NCBI GenBank assembly: GCA_002450095.1
Contig: DJYK01000019.1
Coordinates: 1-64,000, forward strand
DNA from: Mageeibacillus sp. UBA6980
GTDB taxonomy: Bacteria > Bacillota > Clostridia > Saccharofermentanales > Saccharofermentanaceae
DNA: 64,000 bases
Direction of reading: 5' to 3'
Shown: one piece after another, positions 26,113-34,654 of the stretch
How positions within the stretch are numbered: position 1 is the first letter of the stretch
Layout: each line of letters starts with the position of its first letter
Position numbers and translations under genes: made by a program
Notes under the pieces: model-generated
What the model was told of the DNA's origin: nothing
Seen by the model: only the letters and a program-made list of their open reading frames with translations
Database searches by the model: none

Positions 26113-26484
26113 TTACCAAGAAAACAAGATTCTTAACAAGCCGAATATCGTAAGCGATACTGCGAAGGTTATGATCAATACCATATGTGATCTCGGAAGG
26201 TCCTTTCCCGATTCGATTTTGTAGATAATATAAGTTATCTCTGCTGCGGCCAAAGGCCATGTGAAGAAAAGAAATCGGTTGTCGTAAAATGCGCTTTGAA
26301 AGTCGAATGACGCGAGGTGAATGAACATATGGGATATGCCGCAGCTCGGGCAGGGAAGGCCCGTAACAACGCGGAATGCACACGGGATACCAAAACCCGT
26401 AAACCTGTTGATGAGATAATATATGAAACCGGCAAGAATTATTATTGCTATATCCCGGATCGTTTTACGCACTGCTTTTGTCAT
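26113..26484 (-). CDS. DUF2752 membrane protein
   Basis: 123 residues with about 3-4 membrane segments. The motif GLPCPSCGISHMFIHLA is the DUF2752 signature (P-C-P-x-C-G-x-S/T). Its function is not known; the family often sits beside DUF4190/TM2 membrane proteins, as here. I chose the ATG at 26484, because the in-frame extension upstream lies over the divergent YfcE gene. No ribosome binding site is present, and a possible -10 TACAAT (minus strand, 26496-26491) ends 6 nt before the ATG, so the mRNA may be leaderless. Confidence 0.8.
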   Translation of the reverse strand: MTKAVRKTIRDIAIIILAGFIYYLINRFTGFGIPCAFRVVTGLPCPSCGISHMFIHLASFDFQSAFYDNRFLFFTWPLAAAEITYIIYKIESGKDLPRSHMVLIITFAVSLTIFGLLRILFSW

Positions 26485-26504
26485 GAGGGAATTGTATCTT
26501 ATCG

Positions 26505-26513
26505 TGTTATAAT
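26505..26513 (+). promoter_or_regulatory. Extended -10 promoter for the yfcE-hydrogenase operon
   Basis: TGTTATAAT 26 bp before the yfcE ATG, without a good -35. It overlaps the divergent promoter region of the DUF2752 gene, so the two may compete for polymerase. Confidence 0.55.
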
Positions 26514-26538
26514 TTGAAAAGACATTCAGGAGGGAAAA

Positions 26539-27063
26539 ATGAAATTTCTCGTAGTATCCGATATTCACGGTGACAGCTACTGGGCACAAAAGGCAATAAC
26601 TTATTTCGAGAAGCTCAATGCCGACCGCCTGATCCTCCTCGGGGATATTCTCTATCACGGTCCGAGGAACGATCTGCCCGCACATTACGAACCTAAGAAA
26701 GTCATTGAGATCTTTAACGGGATCAGCGATAAGATCCTCGCCGTAAGAGGCAACTGTGAAGCCGAAGTCGATCAGATGGTCTTAAAGTTTCCCTGTATGG
26801 CGGATTATATCTATCTTGTAAGCGGGGACACTCCGTTCTTTCTTACGCACGGACATATTTATTCTCCGGACAAACTGCCGGCTGTATTGTGTGACGGCAG
26901 TGTTTTCATTTCAGGACACACTCATGTCACAAGAGATTATTATGAAGGAAATATCAGGATCATGAATCCCGGATCTCCTTCCATTCCCAAAGAGGGAAGC
27001 AGACCGTCATATATTGTTATCGAAGACGGTGATGCGAAGTTAGAAGAATTTGAGGAGCGGTAA
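26539..27063 (+). CDS. YfcE-type metallophosphoesterase
   Basis: 174 residues with the full calcineurin-like metal-site set: SDIHGD, LGDILYHGPRN, GNCEAE, THGH and GHTH. YfcE-like enzymes hydrolyse phosphodiesters with Mn; the natural substrate is unknown. An AGGAGGG site precedes the ATG. Two bases separate it from the hydrogenase gene, so it heads that operon. Confidence 0.92.
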   Translation: MKFLVVSDIHGDSYWAQKAITYFEKLNADRLILLGDILYHGPRNDLPAHYEPKKVIEIFNGISDKILAVRGNCEAEVDQMVLKFPCMADYIYLVSGDTPFFLTHGHIYSPDKLPAVLCDGSVFISGHTHVTRDYYEGNIRIMNPGSPSIPKEGSRPSYIVIEDGDAKLEEFEER

Positions 27064-27065
27064 TT

Positions 27066-28547
27066 ATGGTAAAGAATGATGAGGGCATCGTAAAACTCAA
27101 GCATTTCATAATGGAAGAAGTATGCAGGCTTGCATGGGCGGGCAATCTTAATTCCGAGACTGAAGAGCAGCTCGTCTATAAGATAAGTCCGGGACCCAAG
27201 CCCGAATATCGATGCTGTGTTTATAAGGAGAGGGAGATCAACCGTCAGAGGATTCGCCTCGCCAAAGGACTGTGTGCTACGGCGGAACCCGATAAGCAGC
27301 ACCACAATGTCGTACAGGTCATTAACCCTGCCTGTGATTCATGCCCGCTGCAGTCGTTTGTAGTTACCGATAACTGCCGTTTCTGTCTCGGTAAGGCCTG
27401 TCTTAATTCCTGTAAGTTCGACGCCATATCCAAAGGCGAGCTTCATATGCACATCGATCCTCACAAGTGTAAGGAGTGCGGTAAGTGTGCCGCCGCCTGC
27501 CCTTATGAAGCGATAATCCATCAGATCCGTCCCTGCAAGAGGGCGTGCCCCGTCGGTGCCATCACCTATGATGAGTACGGCCTGTGTCTTATCGATGAGA
27601 CCAAGTGCATACACTGCGGACACTGCATCCACAGCTGTCCGTTCGGTGCCATCGGTTCCAAGACATATCTCGTGAACATAATCGAAGATATCCTTAACGG
27701 TAAGAAAGTCATCGCTATGGCCGCTCCCGCTACCGAAGGACAGTTCGGGCCCGATATCACGATGGGATCGATCCGCAAGTGCCTTATGGATATGGGTTTT
27801 GCCGATATGGTAGAGGTCGGATTAGGCGGTGACATGACTGCGGCTTATGAAGCGTTGGAATGGGCGGAGGCCCTGGAGGAAGGGCGCAAGATGACCACGT
27901 CCTGCTGCCCCGCGTTTAAGTATATGCTTAAGAAGCATTTCCCGGATCAGTATAAGGAGAATATGTCCCAGACCGTATCTCCTATGGTCGCCATCAGCCG
28001 TTATCTTAAGTACAAGTATCCCGACTGCGTTACGGTCTTTATCGGCCCTTGCATTGCCAAGAAGTCCGAAGCAAATGACAAGACGATCCCGGGGACTGCC
28101 GATTATGCTGTCACATACGGCGAATTGCGTGCGCTTATAAGATCCAGGAACATGGAACTTAAGCCTGTCGATGACAGCTATCAGGAAGCGTCTGTCTGGG
28201 GTAAGAGATTTGCGACGAGCGGCGGAGTTGCCAATGCCGTTATGGAGGTAATGAGGGAGCGCGGAGTTGATACGTCCAAGATCGTCCTCGAGAGGTGCGC
28301 GGGCGGCGATGAATGTCGTAAGGCGCTTCTGCTCCTTAAAGCCGGCAGGACGGAGGCTGATTTTATCGAAGGCATGATCTGTCCGGGCGGCTGCGTCGGA
28401 GGGCCTTCCAAGCATAAGACTGAAGCCGAGATCACCAAAGCACGTAATACTCTTCTCGAAAGGGCAGACGACAGAAGTGTTCTTAAGAATCTGGAGAACT
28501 ATCCTATGGACGGATTCTCGATGTTCAGGGACGGTCACATGGAATGA
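27066..28547 (+). CDS. [FeFe]-hydrogenase-like protein, probably group B
   Basis: 493 residues. The N-terminal part has a CxxC (90-93), a C-x2-C-x4-C-x3-C motif (104-116) and two ferredoxin-type 4Fe-4S motifs (135-145 and 181-191). The C-terminal H-cluster domain has all three signatures: TSCCPAF (278-284), IGPCIAKKSE (326-335) and CPGGC (439-443). TSCCPA(F/Y) and GPCxAKK are typical of group B rather than group A enzymes, whose role (H2 evolution, uptake or sensing) is unsettled. It is cytoplasmic and lacks an NADH-binding partner nearby. Maturases HydEFG are not in the window. The stop overlaps the HD gene. Confidence 0.88.
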   Translation: MVKNDEGIVKLKHFIMEEVCRLAWAGNLNSETEEQLVYKISPGPKPEYRCCVYKEREINRQRIRLAKGLCATAEPDKQHHNVVQVINPACDSCPLQSFVVTDNCRFCLGKACLNSCKFDAISKGELHMHIDPHKCKECGKCAAACPYEAIIHQIRPCKRACPVGAITYDEYGLCLIDETKCIHCGHCIHSCPFGAIGSKTYLVNIIEDILNGKKVIAMAAPATEGQFGPDITMGSIRKCLMDMGFADMVEVGLGGDMTAAYEALEWAEALEEGRKMTTSCCPAFKYMLKKHFPDQYKENMSQTVSPMVAISRYLKYKYPDCVTVFIGPCIAKKSEANDKTIPGTADYAVTYGELRALIRSRNMELKPVDDSYQEASVWGKRFATSGGVANAVMEVMRERGVDTSKIVLERCAGGDECRKALLLLKAGRTEADFIEGMICPGGCVGGPSKHKTEAEITKARNTLLERADDRSVLKNLENYPMDGFSMFRDGHME

Positions 28548-29323
28548 TCGACAGAGAACGGGTACTTAAAGCGTATAAAGACTACATAGCAGACTACGAT
28601 ATCAGCGATGACAAGATAAGACTTAAGGCGGTACATACATATAAGGTTGCCGGTAATTCCGAGAGGATAGCAAAGAGTCTGGATCTTGTAAGCGATGATG
28701 TCGATCTCGCGTGGCTTATCGGGATGCTCCATGATATCGGAAGATTCGAACAGCTTCGAAAATACCATACGTTTATCGACGCCGATTCCATAGATCATGC
28801 GGCATTCGGTGCGGATCTGCTCTTTAAGGACGGATTGATAACAAGGTTCACCGAAGACATATCCCTGTATCCCGTTATAGAGACTTCGATAAGGCTTCAT
28901 AATCTCTATGTTCTTCCGGAAGGACTCGATGAACGGACCTTTGTATTTGCCAGGATAATAAGGGATGCGGATAAGGCAGACATATACCGCATCAACATCG
29001 AATTTGATCCCGAGGTCGTCTATGACACTACCAAAGAACTGATGGACAGGGCCTGTATTACTGATGAAGTGATGGAAGCGAGCCTGTCTCACGATACGGT
29101 AAACAGGTCTCTTCGAAGGACCCCGGTCGACAGCCTTGTCGGACATATATCGCTTGTGTACGGAATATATTTTCCGGAGAGCATAAGGATAATCAGGGAG
29201 CAGGGTTATATTAATAAACTTATGGAGTACAGGAGCGATAATCCTGAGACGAACCGCAGGTTAAAGCGGATCTGCGATGAAGTCAACGATTATATGTTAC
29301 AATACGGAACTAATGGAAAGTAA
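28544..29323 (+). CDS. HD-domain hydrolase
   Basis: 259 residues. The metal-binding HD motif is in WLIGMLHDIGRFEQL, with an upstream His in VHTYKVAGNSERIA and a later conserved D in IRDADKADIYR. These proteins are phosphohydrolases acting on nucleotides or related compounds; substrate unknown. The ATG overlaps the hydrogenase stop (ATGA), and the 3' end overlaps the GH3 gene, so it belongs to the same operon. Confidence 0.85.
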   Translation: MIDRERVLKAYKDYIADYDISDDKIRLKAVHTYKVAGNSERIAKSLDLVSDDVDLAWLIGMLHDIGRFEQLRKYHTFIDADSIDHAAFGADLLFKDGLITRFTEDISLYPVIETSIRLHNLYVLPEGLDERTFVFARIIRDADKADIYRINIEFDPEVVYDTTKELMDRACITDEVMEASLSHDTVNRSLRRTPVDSLVGHISLVYGIYFPESIRIIREQGYINKLMEYRSDNPETNRRLKRICDEVNDYMLQYGTNGK

Positions 29324-31523
29324 TGAATTCATAGACAATCTCATATCGAAGATGACCGTTGAGCAGAAGGCTGCGCAGATGTTGCAGGTCCCTGTCTCGG
29401 TTGTCGGTATGGAAGAAGCCCGTAAGTGGGCGAGATTAGGTGCCGGATCTTTTCTCAATGTTCTCGGCTCCGATATGGAGGAGCTGTCAAGGATATCCTG
29501 CGAAGAATCGGATCTTAAGATCCCGGTCATCTTCGGAATAGATGCAGTGCACGGTCATTGCCTTAATCCTGATGCAACGATCTTTCCTTCACAGCTGGCG
29601 ATGGCCTGCAGCTGGAACAGAAAATTGCTTGAGAAAGTGGCGCAGGTAACGGCTGCCGAGGTCGCGACCGAAGGAATACAATGGACGTTCTCCCCGATAC
29701 TTTGCCTTGCAAGGGATTCGAGATGGGGAAGAACGGATGAGACCTTTGGTGAGGATAAGTATCTTGCGGGAGAACTCGGCGCCGCTATGGTAAAAGGCTA
29801 TCAGGGTGATGATCTTTCAGGGGATTGTTCCATCGCTTCCTGTGCCAAACACTACATAGGTTACGGGGAATCTTCCGGAGCCCGCGACTCTTATGATACG
29901 GAGATCACGATGCGTAAGATCAGGGAGCAGTTCCTTCCGCCTTTCAGAAAAGCCACAGAGGCGGGCTGTGCCACTGTCATGATCTCTTACGGATCCATAG
30001 ACGGGACTCCGATGACGATCAATAAGACCGCATTAAAGGATGTTTTAAGAGACGAATTGAAGTTTGACGGATTCACGGTAACCGACTGGGATACGGTCAA
30101 TTATCTTATCACGAGACAGATGGTATGCCGGGATCACTCCGACGCATCGAGGCTTGCCGCCTTGGCGGGCAATGACATGATAATGAGCTCTCTGGAATTC
30201 TACGAAGCCGTTATCGGTGAAGTTCGGGAAGGAAGACTCGACGAAAGTGTCCTTGATGAAGCCGTAAGACATATACTTACGGTGAAGTACCGTCTCGGAC
30301 TTTGGGACAGTCCTCTTAAGAAGGGAATTCCCGGAAGCATCGGATGCAGCGCTCACCACGAAGCCGCTTTGGAGGCGGCCAGACAGAGCGTCGTCTTACT
30401 CAAGAATGACGGATTCCTTCCGATAAACCTCAAAAGAAAGATCCGTAAGATAGCCGTTATAGGTCCGAATGCCGATGATATCAGGGCACAGTACGGGGAC
30501 TGGACATATTTTACGCATCCGGTGCCCGGGATAGAGAAAGAACCGAGGCGCCCTTATGTTACACTTCTTGAAGGTGTCAGGGACAGACTGGAAGGAACGG
30601 GGATAGAGGTTACTTATTCATACGGCTGCAGCGTCAACAGAAGATATTATTACAAAGGAAATTACCCCGGAATACCCGAATTCATGGCAATGTGCTATGC
30701 GGATAACGATCACGATGCCGAGACTTATAAGGAACTGCCGTTTATCAATGAAGCGGTCTCGGCTGCGAGGGGAGCTGATCTCATAATCCTTGCCTTGGGA
30801 GATAATTACGATCAGACGGGAGAGTATAACGACAGAGCCGACCTTAACCTGTCGGGGATGCAGGAAGCTCTCGTTCGCATGCTCGGCACGCTTCATATTC
30901 CGATGATAACTGTGCTTATAGCATCCAAGCCCCTTACGATACCCAAGGTGGTTCAAAAGTCCGATGCGGTCATCTGTGCATTCAACGGCGGCATGTTCAG
31001 CGGACAGGCGATAGCGGAGGTCATCTTCGGAGATATCAATCCTTCGGGAAGACTTCCGATATCTTTCCCGGTGATGACGGGTCAGAATCCCGTGTATTAC
31101 GACCAGCTCCCGGGATGGCATGACGGACGTTATGTTGACTGTCCCAAGAATCCTCTCTTTGCATTTGGTGAAGGATTGTCCTATACATGGTATGATTATT
31201 CGGATCTTAAGTTTGACGTTAAGACGAAGACTTTATCCGTTAATGTTACCAACAAAGGGGGCATGAGCGGGGTCGAGACCGTCCAGGTCTATGTTCATGA
31301 TGAGGTCTCTTCGGTAATTAAGCCCGTCAAAACTCTTTGCGGGTTTACAAGGGTTGAACTTGATGCCGGACAAAGCAGGACCGTAAGTGTCAAACTGGAT
31401 GACGAAGCGTTTGAGACCGTGCTTCCTGACGGGACCCGTGTGATCGAACCCGGGATGTTCGAGATCATGGCAGGGCACAGTTCTAAGGATGAAGATCTAA
31501 TAAAAGTAACGGTGGAATTGTAA
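29313..31523 (+). CDS. Glycoside hydrolase family 3, probable beta-glucosidase
   Basis: 736 residues from ATG 29313 (MESNEFIDNLISKM). An N-terminal TIM barrel has WTFSPILCLARDSRWGRTDETFGED, KHYIGYG and the nucleophile Asp in VTDWD (about residue 258). The alpha/beta sandwich (DNYDQTGEYNDRADL) and a C-terminal fibronectin-III-like domain follow. There is no signal peptide, so it should act in the cytoplasm on imported oligosaccharides. The start overlaps the end of the HD gene, and no good ribosome binding site is seen, suggesting coupling. Sugar specificity is not assignable. Confidence 0.93.
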   Translation: MESNEFIDNLISKMTVEQKAAQMLQVPVSVVGMEEARKWARLGAGSFLNVLGSDMEELSRISCEESDLKIPVIFGIDAVHGHCLNPDATIFPSQLAMACSWNRKLLEKVAQVTAAEVATEGIQWTFSPILCLARDSRWGRTDETFGEDKYLAGELGAAMVKGYQGDDLSGDCSIASCAKHYIGYGESSGARDSYDTEITMRKIREQFLPPFRKATEAGCATVMISYGSIDGTPMTINKTALKDVLRDELKFDGFTVTDWDTVNYLITRQMVCRDHSDASRLAALAGNDMIMSSLEFYEAVIGEVREGRLDESVLDEAVRHILTVKYRLGLWDSPLKKGIPGSIGCSAHHEAALEAARQSVVLLKNDGFLPINLKRKIRKIAVIGPNADDIRAQYGDWTYFTHPVPGIEKEPRRPYVTLLEGVRDRLEGTGIEVTYSYGCSVNRRYYYKGNYPGIPEFMAMCYADNDHDAETYKELPFINEAVSAARGADLIILALGDNYDQTGEYNDRADLNLSGMQEALVRMLGTLHIPMITVLIASKPLTIPKVVQKSDAVICAFNGGMFSGQAIAEVIFGDINPSGRLPISFPVMTGQNPVYYDQLPGWHDGRYVDCPKNPLFAFGEGLSYTWYDYSDLKFDVKTKTLSVNVTNKGGMSGVETVQVYVHDEVSSVIKPVKTLCGFTRVELDAGQSRTVSVKLDDEAFETVLPDGTRVIEPGMFEIMAGHSSKDEDLIKVTVEL

Positions 31524-32449
31524 TGAAGGTTTATGAAGATATTCTTGAAGCGGTGGGCAATACTCCTCTTATCAGGCTCAAAAGACTGGTGAGTCCCGAC
31601 TCGGCTGAGGTCCTCGTGAAGTTCGAAGGTCTTAACGTCGGAGGATCCATAAAGACGCGTACTGCTTTAAGTATGATAGATAAAGCCGAGAAGGACGGCA
31701 TATTGAAGCCGGACAGCATTATTGTCGAGCCGACTTCCGGAAATCAGGGTATAGGTCTTGCTCTTATCGGTGCGGTAAGAGGATATAAGACGATAATAAT
31801 CATGCCTGATTCCGTAAGCGTCGAGAGAAGAAAATTGGTTGAGCATTACGGCGCGAAAGTCGTACTCTCGCATGATGACGGTGATATAGGAAAAGCAATT
31901 CAGGACTGCATACGGATGGCAGAGGACATGAAACGTAATGATCCCCGGGTCTTCATTCCGCAGCAGTTCGAGAACCCGGCTAATGTCGAAGCGCAGTACA
32001 GATATACGGCTAAGGAGATACTCGATGCCGTCGGAGGTTCTGTTGACGGATTCGTATCCGGGATAGGGACCGGTGGAACGATCACGGGTATCGGCAAAGC
32101 GCTGCGCGAAGCAAATCCCGATGTTGTGATCTGGGCGGCTGAACCCGAGCATGCAGCCATTCTCTCGGGAGGTTCCATAGGCACGCATATTCAGATGGGA
32201 ATCGGTGACGGATTGATCCCCGCGATACTCGATACTTCGATATATAACGATACGGTCATTATCACCGATGATGAAGCGATAACGATGTCAAAGGAACTCG
32301 CGTCAAAGGAAGGGATAATGTGCGGGATCTCATCCGGTACCAATGTCGCCGGAGCGTTGAAACTGGCAAGGACACTCGGTAAGGGCAAGACCGTTATAAC
32401 CGTGCTGCCGGATACTGCGGAGCGTTATTTCTCTACTCCTCTCTTTTGA
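31523..32449 (+). CDS. Cysteine synthase-like PLP enzyme
   Basis: A 308-residue fold-type II PLP protein. The Schiff-base Lys is K44 in NVGGSIKTRTA, where CysK proteins usually read P-G-x-S-x-K-D-R. The substrate loop is EPTSGNQGIGLA rather than TSGNTG. The phosphate-binding GIGTGGTITG and the C-terminal SSGTN loop are normal. It may make cysteine from O-acetylserine and sulfide, or may use another beta-substituted serine. ATG 31523 overlaps the GH3 stop by one base. I leave the symbol blank because of the loop changes. Confidence 0.82.
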   Translation: MKVYEDILEAVGNTPLIRLKRLVSPDSAEVLVKFEGLNVGGSIKTRTALSMIDKAEKDGILKPDSIIVEPTSGNQGIGLALIGAVRGYKTIIIMPDSVSVERRKLVEHYGAKVVLSHDDGDIGKAIQDCIRMAEDMKRNDPRVFIPQQFENPANVEAQYRYTAKEILDAVGGSVDGFVSGIGTGGTITGIGKALREANPDVVIWAAEPEHAAILSGGSIGTHIQMGIGDGLIPAILDTSIYNDTVIITDDEAITMSKELASKEGIMCGISSGTNVAGALKLARTLGKGKTVITVLPDTAERYFSTPLF

Positions 32450-32504
32450 CTTTTGTGTCTATGACAGGTATATTATTTTTGATTTTATAAAGGGAGGATT
32501 ACCT

Positions 32505-33404
32505 ATGAAGTTTAAGAAAGCAATGGCATTGCTGCTTACCGTATCGATGATCGGTTCCGTAGCAGGATGCGCTAAGGTCAAGTCGGTTTCTCAGGAGGAT
32601 TTCATCAATGCTTGCGAGCAGATGGGAGCCTCTGAAGTTGATCCGGATGATAATGACGTCGATGATTCGGATCTCGAGGATGGCGTTTACATGATCTGTG
32701 ATTCCGATTTTATCGAGGAGAATATGTCTTCTGATTCGCTCTCATCCTATTCATCCATGACAGGAAGCGATATACCTTCAGTCGATTCGATAATCGATCC
32801 CGAGAATATCGAAGAGGCCGTGATCTTCGCCAGGGCAGTGCAGAATATTGAAGATATCGAGGATCCTGACGATATCGAGGACCTTGATATCAATGGTATC
32901 ATCGGCATGCATTTTACTTTGACCTCGGATGATCTGGCAGAAGAGATCATGGAGAACATGGCAGATAGCCTTGACGAGTTCAATATCGATGTAGAGGATC
33001 TGAGCTCTAATGAGTATTACGAAGGTAAGAATGAGGGATACATTAAGATCCATATCGAAGCGGAGGATCTTGTTGCCGCTTTCATGGATTCCGAAGTTTA
33101 CGGTTATATCGAATCATTTGCCGGAAGCGAGATAGATCTCGAGGAGACACTCGGGGCATTGACAGGTTGCGTAGGAGTTGCATTCTATATCAAGGGCGGG
33201 AATGCCGTCGTCATACTCGGTGCTGAAGTTAATTCCGACGAATGCTTCATTGACGATTTCTGTTCTGAACTCTCGGTAGGTAATCCCTGCGATCTGCCTT
33301 CGAACGTTACGGTTGCAGAATCTCTGTGCGATTATATCGATGATTCGTTCGGACCGATGCTCTCGATGTTTGCATCATACGCATCTGATGATTACGGATT
33401 CTGA
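32505..33404 (+). CDS. Acidic lipoprotein of unknown function
   Basis: 299 residues. Signal peptide and lipobox SVAGC (Cys near residue 22). The mature protein is very acidic, with D/E-rich stretches (VDPDDNDVDDSDLED; IEDIEDPDDIEDLD). No domain recognised. An AAGGGAGG site precedes the ATG. It is followed by a strong terminator, so it is probably a single-gene unit. Confidence 0.8.
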   Translation: MKFKKAMALLLTVSMIGSVAGCAKVKSVSQEDFINACEQMGASEVDPDDNDVDDSDLEDGVYMICDSDFIEENMSSDSLSSYSSMTGSDIPSVDSIIDPENIEEAVIFARAVQNIEDIEDPDDIEDLDINGIIGMHFTLTSDDLAEEIMENMADSLDEFNIDVEDLSSNEYYEGKNEGYIKIHIEAEDLVAAFMDSEVYGYIESFAGSEIDLEETLGALTGCVGVAFYIKGGNAVVILGAEVNSDECFIDDFCSELSVGNPCDLPSNVTVAESLCDYIDDSFGPMLSMFASYASDDYGF

Positions 33405-33429
33405 CAGATACATAACTATCAGACAACAG

Positions 33430-33456
33430 AACAGGCGGGGTAACCCGCCTGTTTTA
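33430..33456 (+). terminator. Rho-independent terminator
   Basis: AACAGGCGGG and CCCGCCTGTT form a 10-bp stem around GTAA, followed by a T-run (TTTTAT). Confidence 0.92.
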
Positions 33457-33470
33457 TAGTTTGGGATAAA

Positions 33471-33479
33471 TGTTATAAT
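33471..33479 (+). promoter_or_regulatory. Extended -10 promoter that fixes the next gene start
   Basis: TGTTATAAT. The in-frame ATG at 33483 lies only 3 nt downstream, before the expected transcription start (~33486), so it cannot be the start from this promoter. ATG 33507, with CGGAGG upstream, is used instead. Confidence 0.6.
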
Positions 33480-33506
33480 CTAATGAAATATTATTCGGAG
33501 GCTCAT

Positions 33507-33998
33507 ATGGAGATCACATTTGACAGTCTACCTTCAAATCTTGATGAACTTAAGGCTCTGCCTTACGCTTCGTTATCTGAACCTGAGTACGGAGCGGCTC
33601 TTTTTCTTGCATCTATGATGAATTACGTAAATAACAGGGAAGAGACATTCAAAATGGTCGAATTCCTTTACGGCCCTTCAGGATTGTCTACCTATACGAA
33701 GCAGTTCCTGAACGACCGCTTACAGGATGGGAAAGAATACAAGATCAGGTCGTTTCTCAAAGGTTCGTCTCCCGAGAATAATTATGAGCCTTCCGTCCCG
33801 TTAACAACGGTTGATATAGTACGAAGAGCGGATTCCATGGTTGAGGGAAGATGCAGGTTGTTCTTAAGATCAACGGGAGCCGATTCCGACAGAGAGATAA
33901 GGATGCGCCTTAAGCCTTCGACGAATCAGTGGTTCATCGAGGATCAGATGCTGCTTGCCGATATAAGGATTCCGGTATCTTCTGATCCGTGGGCATAA
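33507..33998 (+). CDS. Hypothetical protein
   Basis: 163 residues, soluble, no signal peptide. Visible features are EPEYGAALFLASMMNYVNNREETFKMVEFLYGPS-type helices and a C-terminal strand-rich region ending in KPSTNQWFIEDQMLLADIR. I have seen similar proteins in Clostridia as uncharacterised families, but cannot name a function. The start at 33507 is chosen from the promoter and the GGAGG site. It lies 9 bp before the flavin reductase gene and is likely co-transcribed. Confidence 0.75.
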   Translation: MEITFDSLPSNLDELKALPYASLSEPEYGAALFLASMMNYVNNREETFKMVEFLYGPSGLSTYTKQFLNDRLQDGKEYKIRSFLKGSSPENNYEPSVPLTTVDIVRRADSMVEGRCRLFLRSTGADSDREIRMRLKPSTNQWFIEDQMLLADIRIPVSSDPWA

Positions 33999-34007
33999 GG
34001 GGGATAT

Positions 34008-34634
34008 ATGAAAGATCTTAAGGTGCTTATCATTAACGGAAGTCCGAGAATAAACGGCAATACGTCAGTAGCGATCGATGAGCTGGTCAGAACTTTTGAG
34101 AGCGATAACATCGGTACGGAAGTTGTACAGATAGGCAATAAGGACATCAGAGGCTGTATAGCCTGCGGTACATGCGCGAAGAACGGCAAATGCGTCTTTG
34201 ACGATGAGGTAAATCTTCTTTCTTCCAAGTTCGAACAGGCGGACGGACTGATTATCGCTTCGCCGGTTTATTACGGCTCGGCGAACGGTACTCTGATCTC
34301 CTGTCTTGACAGGCTGTTCTACAGCTCTCATTTCGATAAGACGATGAAGGTCGGAGCGAGCGTGGTCGTAGCGAGGAGAGGCGGATGTTCCGCGACTTTC
34401 GATGAGCTTAATAAGTATTTTCTGATGACGAATATGCCTGTGGCGTCAAGCCAGTATTGGAATCTTATCCACGGCAGGGAAAAGGGCGAGGCGAAGCTTG
34501 ATGAAGAAGGTCTGCAGACTATGAGAACGCTCGCAAGGAATATGTCTTTCCTTATGAAGGGCATTGCTCTTGCCAAAGAAGAATACGGACTTCCTGCCAA
34601 AGAAGAGTGGAAGCCTACTCACTTCATACGATGA
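34008..34634 (+). CDS. NADPH-dependent FMN reductase / flavodoxin-fold protein
   Basis: 208 residues. The FMN-phosphate loop is NGSPRINGNTS near the N-terminus, followed by the Cys pair GCIACGTCAKNGKC typical of iron-sulfur-flavoprotein-like reductases, and ASPVYYGSANGTL. Such proteins bind FMN and reduce quinones, metals or other acceptors. Whether the Cys motif holds a cluster is unclear. A GGGGG site precedes the ATG. Its 3' end reaches the leader of the CAP/DUF4214 gene. Confidence 0.88.
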   Translation: MKDLKVLIINGSPRINGNTSVAIDELVRTFESDNIGTEVVQIGNKDIRGCIACGTCAKNGKCVFDDEVNLLSSKFEQADGLIIASPVYYGSANGTLISCLDRLFYSSHFDKTMKVGASVVVARRGGCSATFDELNKYFLMTNMPVASSQYWNLIHGREKGEAKLDEEGLQTMRTLARNMSFLMKGIALAKEEYGLPAKEEWKPTHFIR

Positions 34635-34654
34635 ACTTTAAGGTGGTGAACGTG

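Noticed and set aside
26485..26685. 66-residue extension of the DUF2752 protein
   Set aside because: It runs across the divergent promoter and into the yfcE gene on the other strand.
27822..28538. 238-codon frame on the - strand within the hydrogenase gene
   Set aside because: Shadow of a clearly conserved gene with all H-cluster motifs on the + strand.
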